Origin: Gymnopilus junonius | Lineage: Eukaryota; Basidiomycota; Agaricomycetes; Agaricales; Galerinaceae | Length of the DNA: 64,000 bases | Assembly: GCA_015501075.1 (NCBI GenBank) | Contig: JADNYJ010000029.1 | Span: 243,610-307,609 of the forward strand | Direction of reading: 5' to 3' | Shown: positions 23,135 to 34,348 of the stretch, in pieces | Layout: each line of letters opens with the position of its first letter | Numbering within the stretch: position 1 is the first letter of the stretch | Notes under the pieces: generated by a model | What the model was told of the DNA's origin: nothing | Seen by the model: the letters and a program-made list of their open reading frames with translations, nothing else | The model's database searches: none | Program-made: the position numbers and the translations under genes

Positions 23135-24080
23135 TGTGAGGAAAGCCTTCACACCCGACAATGCTCGTCATATGCTCGGCATAACCTTTGACATTGGGAA
23201 GTTATGATGTCGACGCGGACATTTACCCTTGTACTTCAGCCTCTCCGCGCCCGATGTAATGGTGCCTTTAATATACGTTTGGCAACCATTTATTCTTCAT
23301 CAGGAGGCATTATCCGTTTCTGGGCCCATCTTTGCTCGTTGAGGGCGGCGTACACGCGACCTCGGTGATTCGTTGTGTATTGGGTGAAGATGGATTAGTT
23401 GATCGAAAAGTAGGACTGCTCATTTGCCGATTTGTCCAGCGGTGCCAAATATACTGATTTGCCATGCCTTGTATTTGTGACCAAGGACCTCTTTTCTAAA
23501 GGCGAGAAGGAATCCGAACCATAAACCCAAACTGTATGTCCTTTCTCGATGTTCACTGCCGGTTTGGCCTCAATCCAACTCAACCATTGGCACAAGCCCA
23601 GTTCAGCTGCTTCGAATCCCTGGACCACCGATAAGTGGGCCCCTAATGCGCAGTTACCACCCTTTCTCAAAGCTCTGTGAGGCGTCTAGCTTTGTTCTCT
23701 AAAGCCTTAGTGCCTGGATGGACTTTTCATAAATCAGTAGTCGTCCTTTATCTCACACGCGGATCAGCCTCGCTATGGTTAACCCTTCTTCCAAGAGGCT
23801 ATCTCCGTTACTGGATAGTGCTGGGGGCTACTACACTTGAGGTAAAGAGAAGGGCAGACTGTATCATCGATGTATTTTTGCTCCTTCATTGACACTAACT
23901 GTCTTTCCTTCTTCCTGTTCGAGAGAGACTCGAGGCCTAGAGCGAGCGCATATCGGCCTCTGACACGATGGCTATTACTCAGTACACAATCTAACTATAT
24001 GAGTTGGCTCTCTTTGTACTGCTCGTGCGGTATAAGATGGTCCTGTTAGGGCCCTTCCTTTCACTGCGTCTTCCGACCTC
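23135..24080. other. long intergenic region
   Basis: I found no splice-consistent exon. A minus-strand open frame at 23395-23670 contains no motif I recognise and no continuation. The region ends with the promoter of the transporter gene. Confidence 0.4.
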
Positions 24081-26693
24081 ATGGTTTCTCAATTGAACTA
24101 CTCTCAATCGTCTGAAAAATTCGACCAAGAAAAGGCCGAAATATCCATCGTGCTGGACAACGTCGTTCCCGAACTCGAAGACGACAAAGGATCGAAAGAC
24201 CATGCGTACCGTGCCAATCTGAAGGAAGCACGAGACGAAGCTCTTGTACTCCTTTCCTCCGAGGGCAGACCATCGCACTTTGTAAGTGCAAGTGAAGACG
24301 CTTTGCTTGTTCGGAAAATAGATAGACAGTGAGTGCGCTTTGGTTGGAAAGATCTCTTACTCAAATAATTTTTACAGTGTTATGCCAATCTTATTTTTCT
24401 TATTTTTCCTGCAATGCTAGTTTTCTTTACCTCCAAAATTCAGATTTGTTGCTCATACTAGGCTTAGTTCTGGACAAGCAAACGATCTCGTTCACCTCCG
24501 TGTTTGGACTTTCTAAAGAAGCAGACCTTACAGGGGACGATTACTCGCTACTTGGATCCATCGTTTAGTAAGTCTTCTAAACGTCCAAGGCACATTCATT
24601 GCACAACATCCGCTCTGATTATACGAGTCTTACGAGTCTTTTATTTTAGTATCGCGCAGTTGGTCATGCAGCCCCTTTCCGCGTATCTCCTCGTCAAATT
24701 CAGGCTATCAACATACATTCCTTTCATCGTTACAGCCTGGGGATATCGCTCTCTTGTTCTGGTGCTGCAAGGAATTTTACAGGGCTTCTAATCGGGCGGT
24801 TTTTTGTGAGATTCCGCCTTGAGCCGCGTCTTTTTGTTAGTCTCTACTAAAATGCATTTTCTTTGGACTGTTCATTTGGTAGCTGGGGACATTTGAAGCG
24901 TCTGTTCAAGCTTCCTTCATCCTCATAGTCCAAATTTGGTATCGGAGGCATGAGCAAGGGTTGCGTCTCGCATGTCAGTGATTATATTCCATAATCCCAG
25001 AGTGCTCAAAGACTGCATCCTGAGTGATTTGTTTTGGTGCTTTCAGGTTTATATTCCGCCACCGGATGGATCAATGTCTTTGGCCCTCTCATCATGTTCG
25101 GCATTGGGCACATCAATTCGGACGTGGTTTATCCTTACCAGATCGTGTCAATTCTGCTGGGCGGTGTTACGTTTTTGGTTGGATTGCTAGCGTGAGTCGA
25201 CTTTCTATGGCATTTTTACCTTGTATTTAACCAAATTCTGCAGTTTTGCAATTTTCCCAGATAACGCGGTTCATTGTAAATTCTTGACTACGAAGGAGAA
25301 AATCATGGCTGTGGAGGTGAATCGCCTTTCCCATTGCTCGAAACCGCCCTAAATGTCGATTCTTTAATACAGCGCCTCCGAGCGAATCAACAAGGTCTAG
25401 AAACTAAGTCTTTCAAGATTAAACAAGTACTGGAAATGGTCGTCGACATCAAGAGCTGGTGTTGGATTGGCCTTTCTTTTGTCACTTCCATTGCAAGTGG
25501 CGGGTTTAACACTTTTTCACCGTTAATTTTGAAAGGGTTTGGTTTCAGTGGGTGAGGAGCCTAGCTTATTTTGAAAACGGAAAGGGGCTAATGTGTCCAA
25601 TCTGACAATAAAGGGATAAAGTGATGCTGCTCCTTATTCCTTATGGCGTTTTGCAAATCATTTTTATATGGACTGGCTTTGTGAGTGATGACAATATATT
25701 ATTTCCTGATGAATTTAATCGTGCTACCTAGTGGCTGAATAGACGATTCAGTTTGAAATCTATCGTCATTTTGGGCGGCCTCCTTCCCTGTATCGCTGCG
25801 GCTGGTCAGTTTTGTTATTTTTCAAGACAAAAAACGAGGCTGAAATTTTCTGGGGGATTTGTAGCTGTCCTTCTTGTGGCAGGCCGTTCTTCAGAAGACC
25901 AGCCTCTCCTCCTTTTTGCTTATTATTTGATGTCTGTATTTGCGCTTGTCAATCCGACTGTTGTGAATTGGCAAGCTTCCAATGTAGCTGGACACACGAA
26001 GAAGAGCGCAGTGAGTTTTCCTCTCCTTTTTGCCTCTCGATTGTCCTTGGGTCAACGACATGCGTTTACGCACTTGCTTTTAGACAACCGCTTCAATGTT
26101 GATGGGATCTTTTGCTGGGAATATAGTGAGCAACGTTTAATTTTATGAATGAGTGCCTGAGACCGACATATTTGTAGGTTGGACCTCTGCTCTTTACGCC
26201 TAAGGATAAGCCGTATTACCATAGAGGTAGGCTTAAATTTGAAGGATGTGGTCTACAGCATCTTACTCTCTTTCTTCGGCTGCATCAGGAATCATTGCGA
26301 TGCTCATATGCTACTCTGTCTGTTCGCTCTTGGTTGTATTTACTATCGTTTATTTGCAGTATTTGAACAGGGTGAATCAGAGGAGGCGTATTAAGAAAGG
26401 AAAAGGTACGGGAAACTCACCGTATTTAGTAGAAATTGACCGTTTTCTCTTCCGTTCCACTAGCGGCTTGTATAGTCGACTATTCAATGCTGAGTGCAAC
26501 GGGTGCCGAGGAACGACGTCTACAGGAGAGTGCGGTCGTTTTTGAAATGGGTAGTCGTGCATTTGATGACCTGACGGACTTGGAAAATGAGGAGTTTATT
26601 GTGAGTTTTTGTTGTTCTGCCTCTTTAATTGATTGGTTGATGATAATTTATTTCTTTATTAATCCTTCCTCTCCTCTACAGTATGTCTATTGA
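24081..26693 (+). CDS. MFS transporter, allantoate permease (Dal5/Tna1) type
   Basis: About a dozen short exons separated by ~50-base introns encode a protein that begins with a ~75-residue cytoplasmic N-terminus and ends DDLTDLENEEFIYVY, close to the typical end of anion:cation symporters of the Dal5 group. Family hallmarks are LDKQTISFTSVFGL in TM1, YIAQLVMQPLSAYLLVKF, FEASVQASFILIVQIWYRR, ATGWINVFGPLIMFGIGHI, a central loop, and NVAGHTKKSATTASM before VGPLLFTPKDKPYYHRG. Such transporters import small carboxylates, ureides or vitamins at the plasma membrane; the substrate cannot be told. Two oddities are visible. The intron at 24416-24467 starts with GC, not GT. One G is missing in the run at 24738-24741, where AWGISLSCSG is expected. 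The rest is intact, so I consider the gene functional. Confidence 0.85.
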
Positions 26694-27204
26694 TTATGAG
26701 TCTTTACGGACAGACGATTCGTGGCAGAGAGACTTTATAATAATAATTACGTATGAAATACTGTCGTTTGTTCATAATATCTCTTGGACGCTGGACTCTT
26801 TCAAATGCGCTAGTGACTTCCTTAAGTAAAGATGCAATCACTTCGACGGAAAAGACAAAGCCACTAACTCCTCAACTCTTAAGTGATTATTTGCCGTGGA
26901 CACCTGTAATTCTGTATGGTCAATGGTCAATATAAATAATTCCCTTCGACACGGTTGGGACCATCCTCATGTCTCCTTTTCCTAACTAGTAATACCATGC
27001 CATTATCCACTGCGAAATATATAATATACATGTATCCTTTTGCCTTATCTTACAAGTTGGGGACCGGCTAACGTAACGTATAAGCGCTGACGCTGATGAC
27101 TACATGAGCGGAGTTCTAGTCGGACCTTCATTTGATTTTCGCTGCTCTACTCATCAGACCACAACCACCATTGTCCGTATCCTTGTTGCGCAGTCCGCGC
27201 CACT
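26694..27204. other. intergenic
   Basis: This holds the 3' region of the transporter and the promoter of the next plus-strand gene. I see no exon. Confidence 0.5.
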
Positions 27205-28901
27205 ATGAGCGCTAGGCACCCTTTCTTTCCTCCCCAGTCTGCTCGTCCAACATCTAGGACTCAATCTGGCTCTGAACCTCTGACATTCGCTGCTGACCTC
27301 ACAAATCCTCTTCACTCTGGTCACATCGCAGCTCAGCTTTCTTCTGGTGTGGCACAGACGCAATTAGCCATGAATACAGGGAAACAGCCTGGACATCTGG
27401 ACATAGTATTACCTCTCGATGGAAGCCAGCTCCCTCTGGACTTGGTGGAATCAGGAAAAGGAAATCCAACCCTGATGGAGACGCGCCAATCACCGGAATG
27501 TATTTTTCAGACCTGGAACTGCAGATCCCCACTCTTTTAGAGCTCAGCAACACAGTAATCTTATGAACAATCGAGAAATAGCACAACCTACGCCTCAACC
27601 AGCCGCTCGTCCCGCATCTGCTCTTCTCTCTGTTAAGCCCAGATCTTCTCTGAACAGTAATCCTTTCAAAGTACCTGGCACAGCTTCATCCGCAAACCCT
27701 TCTTCTGTTACTGCTTCTACTGCGGCCTTGGGACCATCTTTCTCAGAGAAAAACACGCATATATCTACCTCAGACTCGGATGCTGGACCTGCCTTAAACA
27801 AAACTGCTAACTCTAACAACGAAAATGAATTCGAGACGCCTTCTATAAACTCCAATTCTCTTCCTGACACGCCAACAAACGGCTCATATATCCAGGCGTC
27901 CGCCCTTACTCTTCAATCTAACGCGTCAGCAAATCAAATCGGACCTCGTCGAATCTTCGTGGAGGCTGGGTCTGCTCTTTATGGAGATGGCCAACGAGGC
28001 CCTTCAGCTCATGAAGTCACTGAAAATGGTGGAGTTAAATGGAATTCGCTTTCACGCAAAAGGACGATTGCTGAAGTCGAGGAGACCGAAAACGAATACC
28101 GCTATGACAATCATCCCAAGCGCCTGAAGACTATTCCGGATACAATGTCTAATGAAAATGTAAGTCTTTGTACATGCAACCTCCCGTACTCGTTTACGTG
28201 TTCTTGAAGAGAGGACTTCCTGGAAGAAATTCTCCTGTCGAAGATCGACCGAGCTCAGGCCTTTCGCATTCAACGGACCGCCGTACGGCAAATTCCCAAG
28301 TTCGAGAGAGTCCCAATTCGCATCGTAGACCTCGAGCGCAAAGTCGCCAAGCTCCTAGGGAAGAGTACCCACCCTACGAAACACCTGTCGCGCAGCAACC
28401 GAGGCAACATAGTGTCGCAGCGCTTGACGACCTCCTTGGACAGGACACAGATGCGTTTGTTCGCGAACATATGGATATTTATGACCAGCTGGTTCAAAAA
28501 TGGAGCAATTGTAGCTTGACGGAGTGGTTGGCTGGTTCTGATGGTCGGTTATCCTTCTCCATTTCGATTTAGGTGTATTCATTTTTTACTCTGCATACAG
28601 AGATCGCGTCGCAGTACTGCAAAATTCTTGACGACGTATGTTTAGTCTCCAACGACTTGCCTCCCTGTAAGCTGACATAAATTATGCCCTTTCCAGGCAA
28701 AGGAATACGTCACGTATGCTTTTAATTGGACTTTCGGTTCCACCTGGTAGTAACTCCTTTCTTAGTGATAAAGTCAAGCTTTACGGAAGCTTCCATGTCG
28801 ATATCGATAATCACAATGTTCTCCTGGATGAAAGGAGCCGCGAGTTGGTTGCGGCGAAGAAAAAGTTGGTACAGGAAAGTGGAAGTTTTCTCGGAAATTA
28901 A
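27205..28901 (+). CDS. disordered nuclear protein with Ecm11-like C-terminus
   Basis: The N-terminal ~320 residues are Ser/Thr/Pro-rich and disordered, with basic patches (GGIRKRKS; RKRTIAEVEE; HPKRLK) that suggest nuclear import. The C-terminal ~120 residues, built from four exons ending at TAA 28899-28901, are helical and charged: LDDLLGQDTDAFVREHMDIY, KWSNCSLTEWLAGSD, EIASQYCKILDDAKEYV, DKVKLYGSFHVDIDNHNVLL. The size, position and W...EW..G..E pattern remind me of the C-terminal domain of Ecm11, a meiotic synaptonemal-complex factor; this is a tentative family call. Two single-base losses seem to break the first exon. One lies between 27410 and 27440 and the other near 27555-27563. Each shifts the frame in the same direction as in other genes here. 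Confidence 0.5.
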
Positions 28902-29435
28902 TCTTTTATGCTTTGCTCTGTCTCTTTGTTCTGTCCTGGACTGGGCGCTTTCGCTCTTGCTCGGACTGTATTGGAATTTGTGTTCCTCTGGCTCTGGCTT
29001 TTTTGTACTCTACACTTCGTGCAGCGTGACTGATGTTTCAGCGTCTCGTTTGTAATTGTTTTGCATTCTTAATCCATCCCGACTCCTTTTCGCAACTGTC
29101 AGACTCGGACAAAACAAGACATGTCAATGCTCTCGTCGACCTACCTTCCATGGGATCACAGTCCTACGCAGTCCTGAGTGTTACTTGCCATAGCTAGTCA
29201 ACGAGGCCCATGCTGCCAGCGGTATGGCCCTAGCGCATTTTCGTTGTTGAAATAATCGCTTGCCCTCCCCATTGTTGTGTGGGCCACGGTCTTCCTGTTA
29301 AAAGGTCGCTTCGTGCGCGGCCCATGTTTTCCGCCCTTCACAACAAACGTACTATTTATCTTATAAGCAAGGTCAGAAATCCAGTTTGCCTTCCTTTCTA
29401 AGATATCCACAGTGACAACGTTTACACCAGATCCC
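28902..29435. other. intergenic
   Basis: I see no supported exon. A minus-strand open frame overlapping 29198-29599 runs opposite the F-box gene and has no recognisable motif. Confidence 0.5.
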
Positions 29436-30581
29436 ATGGAATCTATTGGACGCACGGATGCTCCTGAGCCACAGAATCGTTGTACATGCCCTGATGGAGG
29501 CCCATGCAACGCGTGCGCCGAGATAACTGAAGTCGAGCTCCAGCTTCCTCCAAGTCCAAGTAAATTAGACATCGAAAAGCTGGGCGATTTGGGGACCACA
29601 CTGAACCGTGCTCACGACCCGTTCATCCTTCGAGCTCCTATTGAAATCGCTTCCGCTATTTTCGAATGGTGTTTACCTTCATTGGAACCCAAGTCTGAAT
29701 CAGATGTTCTTCCTAGGAGGTTTCGACAAGCCGTGGTAGCTCCGCTATTATTAGGCAAAATTTGCAGCGATTGGAGACGTATAGCTTGGTCAACACCTAC
29801 CCTTTGGACTCGTATTGCATTTCCTTTCAATCCACATTTATCATGGGAGCCAGATTTTATCCGAGAATGGCTAGTTCGTTCTGGTGGTTTGCCCTTGACT
29901 ATCTGCGTGTACCAGCACTGGCGCAGCCTCGAACCCAATCGGTCCCTCACCAATGCTCTATTTGACGCTCTAAACCAATACTGTGCCAGATGGGAGACCC
30001 TTGACATAGACCAGGTCCCGCCTGCATTATATGCTCAACTTTGCCGAAGTTCCTCCTCAACAACCATGCTGCGCTCTCTATCGATTTATAATGACTGCAA
30101 TGATGATCAGGAAAGTACGTTTGCTATACCAAATGCAACTCCAGATAAAGTTTTCGTTCGTAAGTTACGTTTCAATTCGGTACACATCGCTTGGGACAAC
30201 GTTACTTTCGTGGATATGGAAGAATTACGGGTCCAAGAATGTTTCAAACTTCTGAGCCAGGCTCCGAAATTGCAGACGTTGAGGGTGGGCATCCGACCTG
30301 GGGGCGTTCTTCCTTCATCTTATAACCAGCTCATCCACAATGAGCTTAAAGACCTATATATTTACGAGTTCAACGATGCGTTGTTGAATATTTTCTTCGA
30401 CAGAGTTATATTTCCAGCGCTTTTAGACCTGGCTATTGGCCCAGAGGACTTCCAAATTCAGATTGACTACGAAAAACTTTGGTCTCTCTTCAAGCGTTCT
30501 GGGTGTCAGATACAGCAATTCTACATTGCTGGCACGTACTATAGTATAGATGACATAGCTTCCCTATTACCATGCTACTGA
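29436..30581 (+). CDS. F-box-like protein
   Basis: Single-exon gene of 381 residues. The ATG at 29436 is the first in-frame methionine; the open frame upstream begins only with GTG. Residues ~60-120 form an agaric-style F-box: the APIEIASAIFEWCLPS helix, then LLLGKICSDWRRIAWSTPTL and W. It is followed by leucine-rich, repeat-like strands to the end. F-box proteins link substrates to SCF ubiquitin ligases through Skp1; agarics carry hundreds of such genes and the target cannot be told. It is shorter than many relatives (about 450-550 residues) and stops in DIASLLPCY, so it may be C-terminally truncated. The N-terminus has a Cys-rich CTCPDGGPCNACAE patch before a heptad-like stretch that ends at the F-box. 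Confidence 0.8.
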   Translation: MESIGRTDAPEPQNRCTCPDGGPCNACAEITEVELQLPPSPSKLDIEKLGDLGTTLNRAHDPFILRAPIEIASAIFEWCLPSLEPKSESDVLPRRFRQAVVAPLLLGKICSDWRRIAWSTPTLWTRIAFPFNPHLSWEPDFIREWLVRSGGLPLTICVYQHWRSLEPNRSLTNALFDALNQYCARWETLDIDQVPPALYAQLCRSSSSTTMLRSLSIYNDCNDDQESTFAIPNATPDKVFVRKLRFNSVHIAWDNVTFVDMEELRVQECFKLLSQAPKLQTLRVGIRPGGVLPSSYNQLIHNELKDLYIYEFNDALLNIFFDRVIFPALLDLAIGPEDFQIQIDYEKLWSLFKRSGCQIQQFYIAGTYYSIDDIASLLPCY

Positions 30582-31101
30582 ATGTATTTAGTTGCTCAAT
30601 AGTAAATTTACTTTATTGATATCCACCTGCAAAGTCAAATAATTCAGTCTTGGACATGGGACTAAGTATTTTCGCTTCAAGTTAAGTTCCACTGCTGGCA
30701 CTGAGTAGTGTTTCTTGAGGAAACAGTACCTAGGAAACACGTCATATGACTTTTTTTCCACTGTTTTCTTGAGAAAACACCGGTCGGCCATACCAAATTA
30801 GGCAAGGCCGAATGCTGGTTTCTTGAAAAACACCTAAAAGAAATCAGGTGACGTGTTTCTTTCATGCTGTTTCCCAAGAAACAGAGGTTGGTGCCAGCAG
30901 TGTTCGTGGTTTCGCTGTGGCGCTTTCCGCTCTCTTGAAAATTCCCAACCAATTCCCAACCTCTTGCTTAATTATGCCAGGGGCCGCGTTCTGGAGAGGT
31001 TTGTGTGAAAAACGTTACGTAATCGTCTATGTATCCCCGTTGTCTCTGACGGCGTCGACTCGCCATATTTACTCCCACCCAATGCTGCGCTCCTGTTGTT
31101 C
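30582..31101. other. intergenic containing a MITE-like element
   Basis: There is no exon. Most of the interval is the inverted-repeat element at 30690-30902, followed by the promoter of GUP1. Confidence 0.5.
30690..30902. mobile_element. MITE-like inverted-repeat element, 213 bp
   Basis: The ends are perfect inverted repeats (cactgctggcac and gtgccagcagtg), and the inner arms remain complementary for a further ~35 bases with mismatches. TTC lies directly outside each end and could be a 3-base target duplication. Inside are four near-palindromes of the form tGTTTCTTGArAAACa. No open frame is present. This fits a non-autonomous element or a hairpin-forming repeat; no autonomous partner is in the window. 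Confidence 0.55.
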
Positions 31102-33411
31102 ATGAGAATGGACCATGAGACAGTTCTCCCTCTTCATTCACCTTCAAATTCTCTGGGTAACGTCCAGTCATACCCGCCAATCTCGCTGATGGCACCCGAC
31201 CGACCTGAAAGCGCATCCGAGGCACCAAAAGCGAAAGGAATCGCGAGACTTACGGTCCATATACCCTCCGCATTCAAAAGGAATGCGGCAAGATCAAGCT
31301 TCAATGAAACCAGGGTGCCACCGCGGTGGAATACTCTCGAGTTTCGGTTCTATTACCTGGTTGCGCTTTTCGCCATTCCTGTCATGATATGGTTACCTGT
31401 TTCTCTAAGTCAAGGTGAGCATATCAGTTTGCTGTCTTTAGAGCAGTCGGAAAACCATTTTTTTTCAAGCTGAGCATCGTAATTACCCATTTTACGCGTC
31501 GAGGCTGTCGTCAGGTTGGATATTTGGCCGGTTCATTGTAAGTGGCTGTGTTTGACATTCTTCGACTACATCTCTGAGCTGATGTAGGATAATAGTGATG
31601 CCCAGTACCGCTCCTTTCGAGATAATGTTCCGATACTCTTGAATGCAGCACTAGGCTACCTCCTCATCAAGTACATTGCGAAACGTATCAGACCATCGCC
31701 CCATCATTTGAGTCTCATGCCCTTGAATGTCATTTTATCCCTTGGCATGATTCTTGCCTTGCATGGCTCAAGTTCCGTCAAAATTCTCCTTATTTTGGCG
31801 GTTAATTTTATTCTGGCGAAGAAATGCGGCGCTTCCCGATTAGGACCAACATTAACGTGGATTTTCAATGGTGCCGTCTTGTTCAGCAATGAACTATTTC
31901 ATGGCTATCGTTTCGGTAGCATCGTCCCCGGTCTGGCTGTCCTTGTCCGTTTGTTTCTCAGTTCAGGACGATGAATTATACTCATTACATCTCTCTAGGA
32001 TTCTTTCTCTGGCGTCTATCCTCGGTGGCATATTATATTCAATATTACGATGCTGCGCCTCATTTCCTTTAACATGGACTACTACTGGTCATGTAAACAT
32101 TCTGACAACCCTGATGTGGGTATGTCCACCCTTTTGTCCTCAACAATGACGATAACATCTTTCCTTCTTGCTGTACAGACTGAAACAAGGCTCGCCGAAA
32201 AACAACGCGTTTCCGTTGCTCATCGCGAGGAGGACTACTCCGTCCTAAATTATCTTGCTTATATATTATACCCCCCTCTCTACATCGCTGGTCCGATTAT
32301 AACCTTTAACGACTTCATGTGGCAGGTAAGGTTCCTCGAGTACTCTTTCAACAAGCTCTTGATGATTGACTATTCTTTGTAGCATAAAAGGCCGCTTCAA
32401 ATAGAGATGCGCTTCAAAGTGATGTACCTGATAAGGTTCATATGCTGCTTCTTGACGATGGAGTTCATTCTGCACTTCATGTACGTGGTCGCTATCAAGG
32501 ATCGCAAAGCATGGGTCGGCGATTCTCCGGCTGAAATTGCCATGATTGGGTTCTGGAACTTGATCATTGTTTGGTTAAAGGTAGGCGATTGATTTTCTTC
32601 CAATTTGTTTGCATTATTCATGCTGCATTTGCTTAAGCTTCTAATTCCATGGCGGTTCTTCCGCTTATGGGCATTATTCGACGGGATAGATCCCCCAGAA
32701 AACATGGTCCGCTGCATGGCGAACAACTATTCAGCATTTGGATTCTGGCGGAGCTGGCACAGGAGTTATAATCTCTGGATTATTCGGTATGTTGCTGTTA
32801 CTCCCATGCTGAAAACTTTTCATCGACGAGAATTTGTAACAGATACATATACATCCCTCTGGGTGGCGCGAACAATGTCATCGTCAATACCCTATTGGTG
32901 TTCTCGTTCGTTGCCCTGTGGCACGACCTAACCTTCCGCCTGCTAGCATGGGGTTGGCTGATCAGTTTGTTCGTTCTTCCCGAGTTAACAGCAGCTTATC
33001 TACTGCCAACTAAGAAGGTATATTTGTTTACCTAAGCCCTTATCTCGTTTCTCTTCTCTGACTTCTTCCTTTATAGTATGGTAAATACTGGTGGTACAGA
33101 CACGCCTGCGCCGTGGGAGGCGTACTAAATATTTTGATGATGATGGCCGCAAACCTGGTCGGCTTCGTCGTCGGAACGGATGGTGTTAAGTTCTTTTTCT
33201 CCCAGCTGTTTGGTACTTGGGAAGGAATCAGATTTATGGTTTTGTGTTCGTTCTGTTTGTTTGTGGGTGTGCAGCTAATGTTTGAGTATCGGTACGTGTT
33301 TGGTCGTTTGGAAATGGCTCATGGCACCTGACGTTGACGTCCCCTTTTCTGACATTCTTTCTATTTCTAGGGAGGAAGAGTTGCGACAGGGCATCGTCAG
33401 GAGGTGCTGAT
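31102..33411 (+). CDS. GUP1: membrane-bound O-acyltransferase GUP1
   Basis: Ten exons (31102-31414, 31470-31537, 31588-31944, 31999-32115, 32179-32325, 32383-32580, 32638-32786, 32843-33017, 33077-33291, 33371-33411) without frame breaks, about 560 residues. GUP1 belongs to the MBOAT family; in yeast it sits in the ER and remodels the lipid of GPI anchors, and it is also linked to glycerol uptake. Hallmarks are [16 protein letters not shown] (first span), [38 protein letters not shown] with PLGG, and [16 protein letters not shown] with the catalytic His. About ten hydrophobic spans are visible. The N-terminal ~80 residues are hydrophilic. MRMDH at 31102 is taken as the start; the upstream frame starts only with TTG. 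The donor after GLAVL is GTCCGT, a weak but phase-consistent site. Confidence 0.9.
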
Positions 33412-34348
33412 CTTGCCTCATCTTGACATCTGACATTGGACAAGACTATCTTTATACCTTTTCTTTCTTATTTTACTACGCGGATAATCTAATCAAGTTG
33501 AAACTTAAAAACACTTCCAGTTCCTGAACGTTGTATACCAGAAGTGACCTCCGACATGAACTCTATGCGTGCCGACAAGTCAGATGAGGGCGGGTTACAA
33601 TTCCATCCGACAAGTCCTCAACGGCGCATATGACGAGTGGACTTGATTGGACCCCAACTTTTTTTGTCGCTCCGCATGTTTACTCCATTAGTAGATTGGC
33701 CCGGACACTTAACAGGCCTGACGGTGACATCATTAGCTGGTGCGTTCCCGATCCTGTGCTCGTGCTTGCCCCTAAAGAGTTTCGGTTTCAGCCTTGACGG
33801 CAAAGGTACGCTCAAGGATGTCATCTTTCTGGACCCGGGAACGGAAGCGTTTTTGAAGTTGTCGGATTCCCAAGCCATGTTGTTCAGGTTTTGCTTATTC
33901 CTTTTCTTACTAGGGATTAAAGCTTACGCTTACGCTACAATTTCCTAAATCAGGATCAACGTTCTTTTGGTGAAACTTCGGGTGTCAAGGTATCGGAATG
34001 CGAGGCAAAATGTCAAATGATCCGTCGTGAACTAAAAATAGCAACTGCCTGAACGCAAATCCTTCTCCAGATGTGTTTCCGTTGGCCTTACCCCGACAGT
34101 CATGGAGATTGGCGTTTTCTTTTTCCACCGCTGTCAATACCTTTGTGTCCTACACAGTGTCCTGGAAGCTGTGGCATAGGACGAAGATAAAAGCCTGGGT
34201 GTCAACGGCTTGAATCCTCATCGAGCTGGTTCTCGGATTCTCTCAAGCAAACACCACAAGCCTCATCTGATATTGTGTTGAACACATATCTCAACTTTAA
34301 TTTTTCTCTATCTTATCATCACCAGTCTATCTTTTTACCATATCAATC
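33412..34348. other. long intergenic region
   Basis: No supported exon. A plus-strand open frame at 33637-33948 is hydrophobic but has no splice-consistent extension or known motif. The last 150 bases are the leader of the secreted-protein gene. Confidence 0.45.

Noticed and set aside
23395..23670. Minus-strand 91-codon open frame, considered as a retroelement RNase H remnant
   Set aside because: I could not point to any catalytic residue pattern or neighbouring reverse transcriptase; composition alone is not enough.
29198..29599. Minus-strand open frame opposite the F-box start
   Set aside because: No motif, overlaps a well-supported F-box gene, and no splice-consistent extension.
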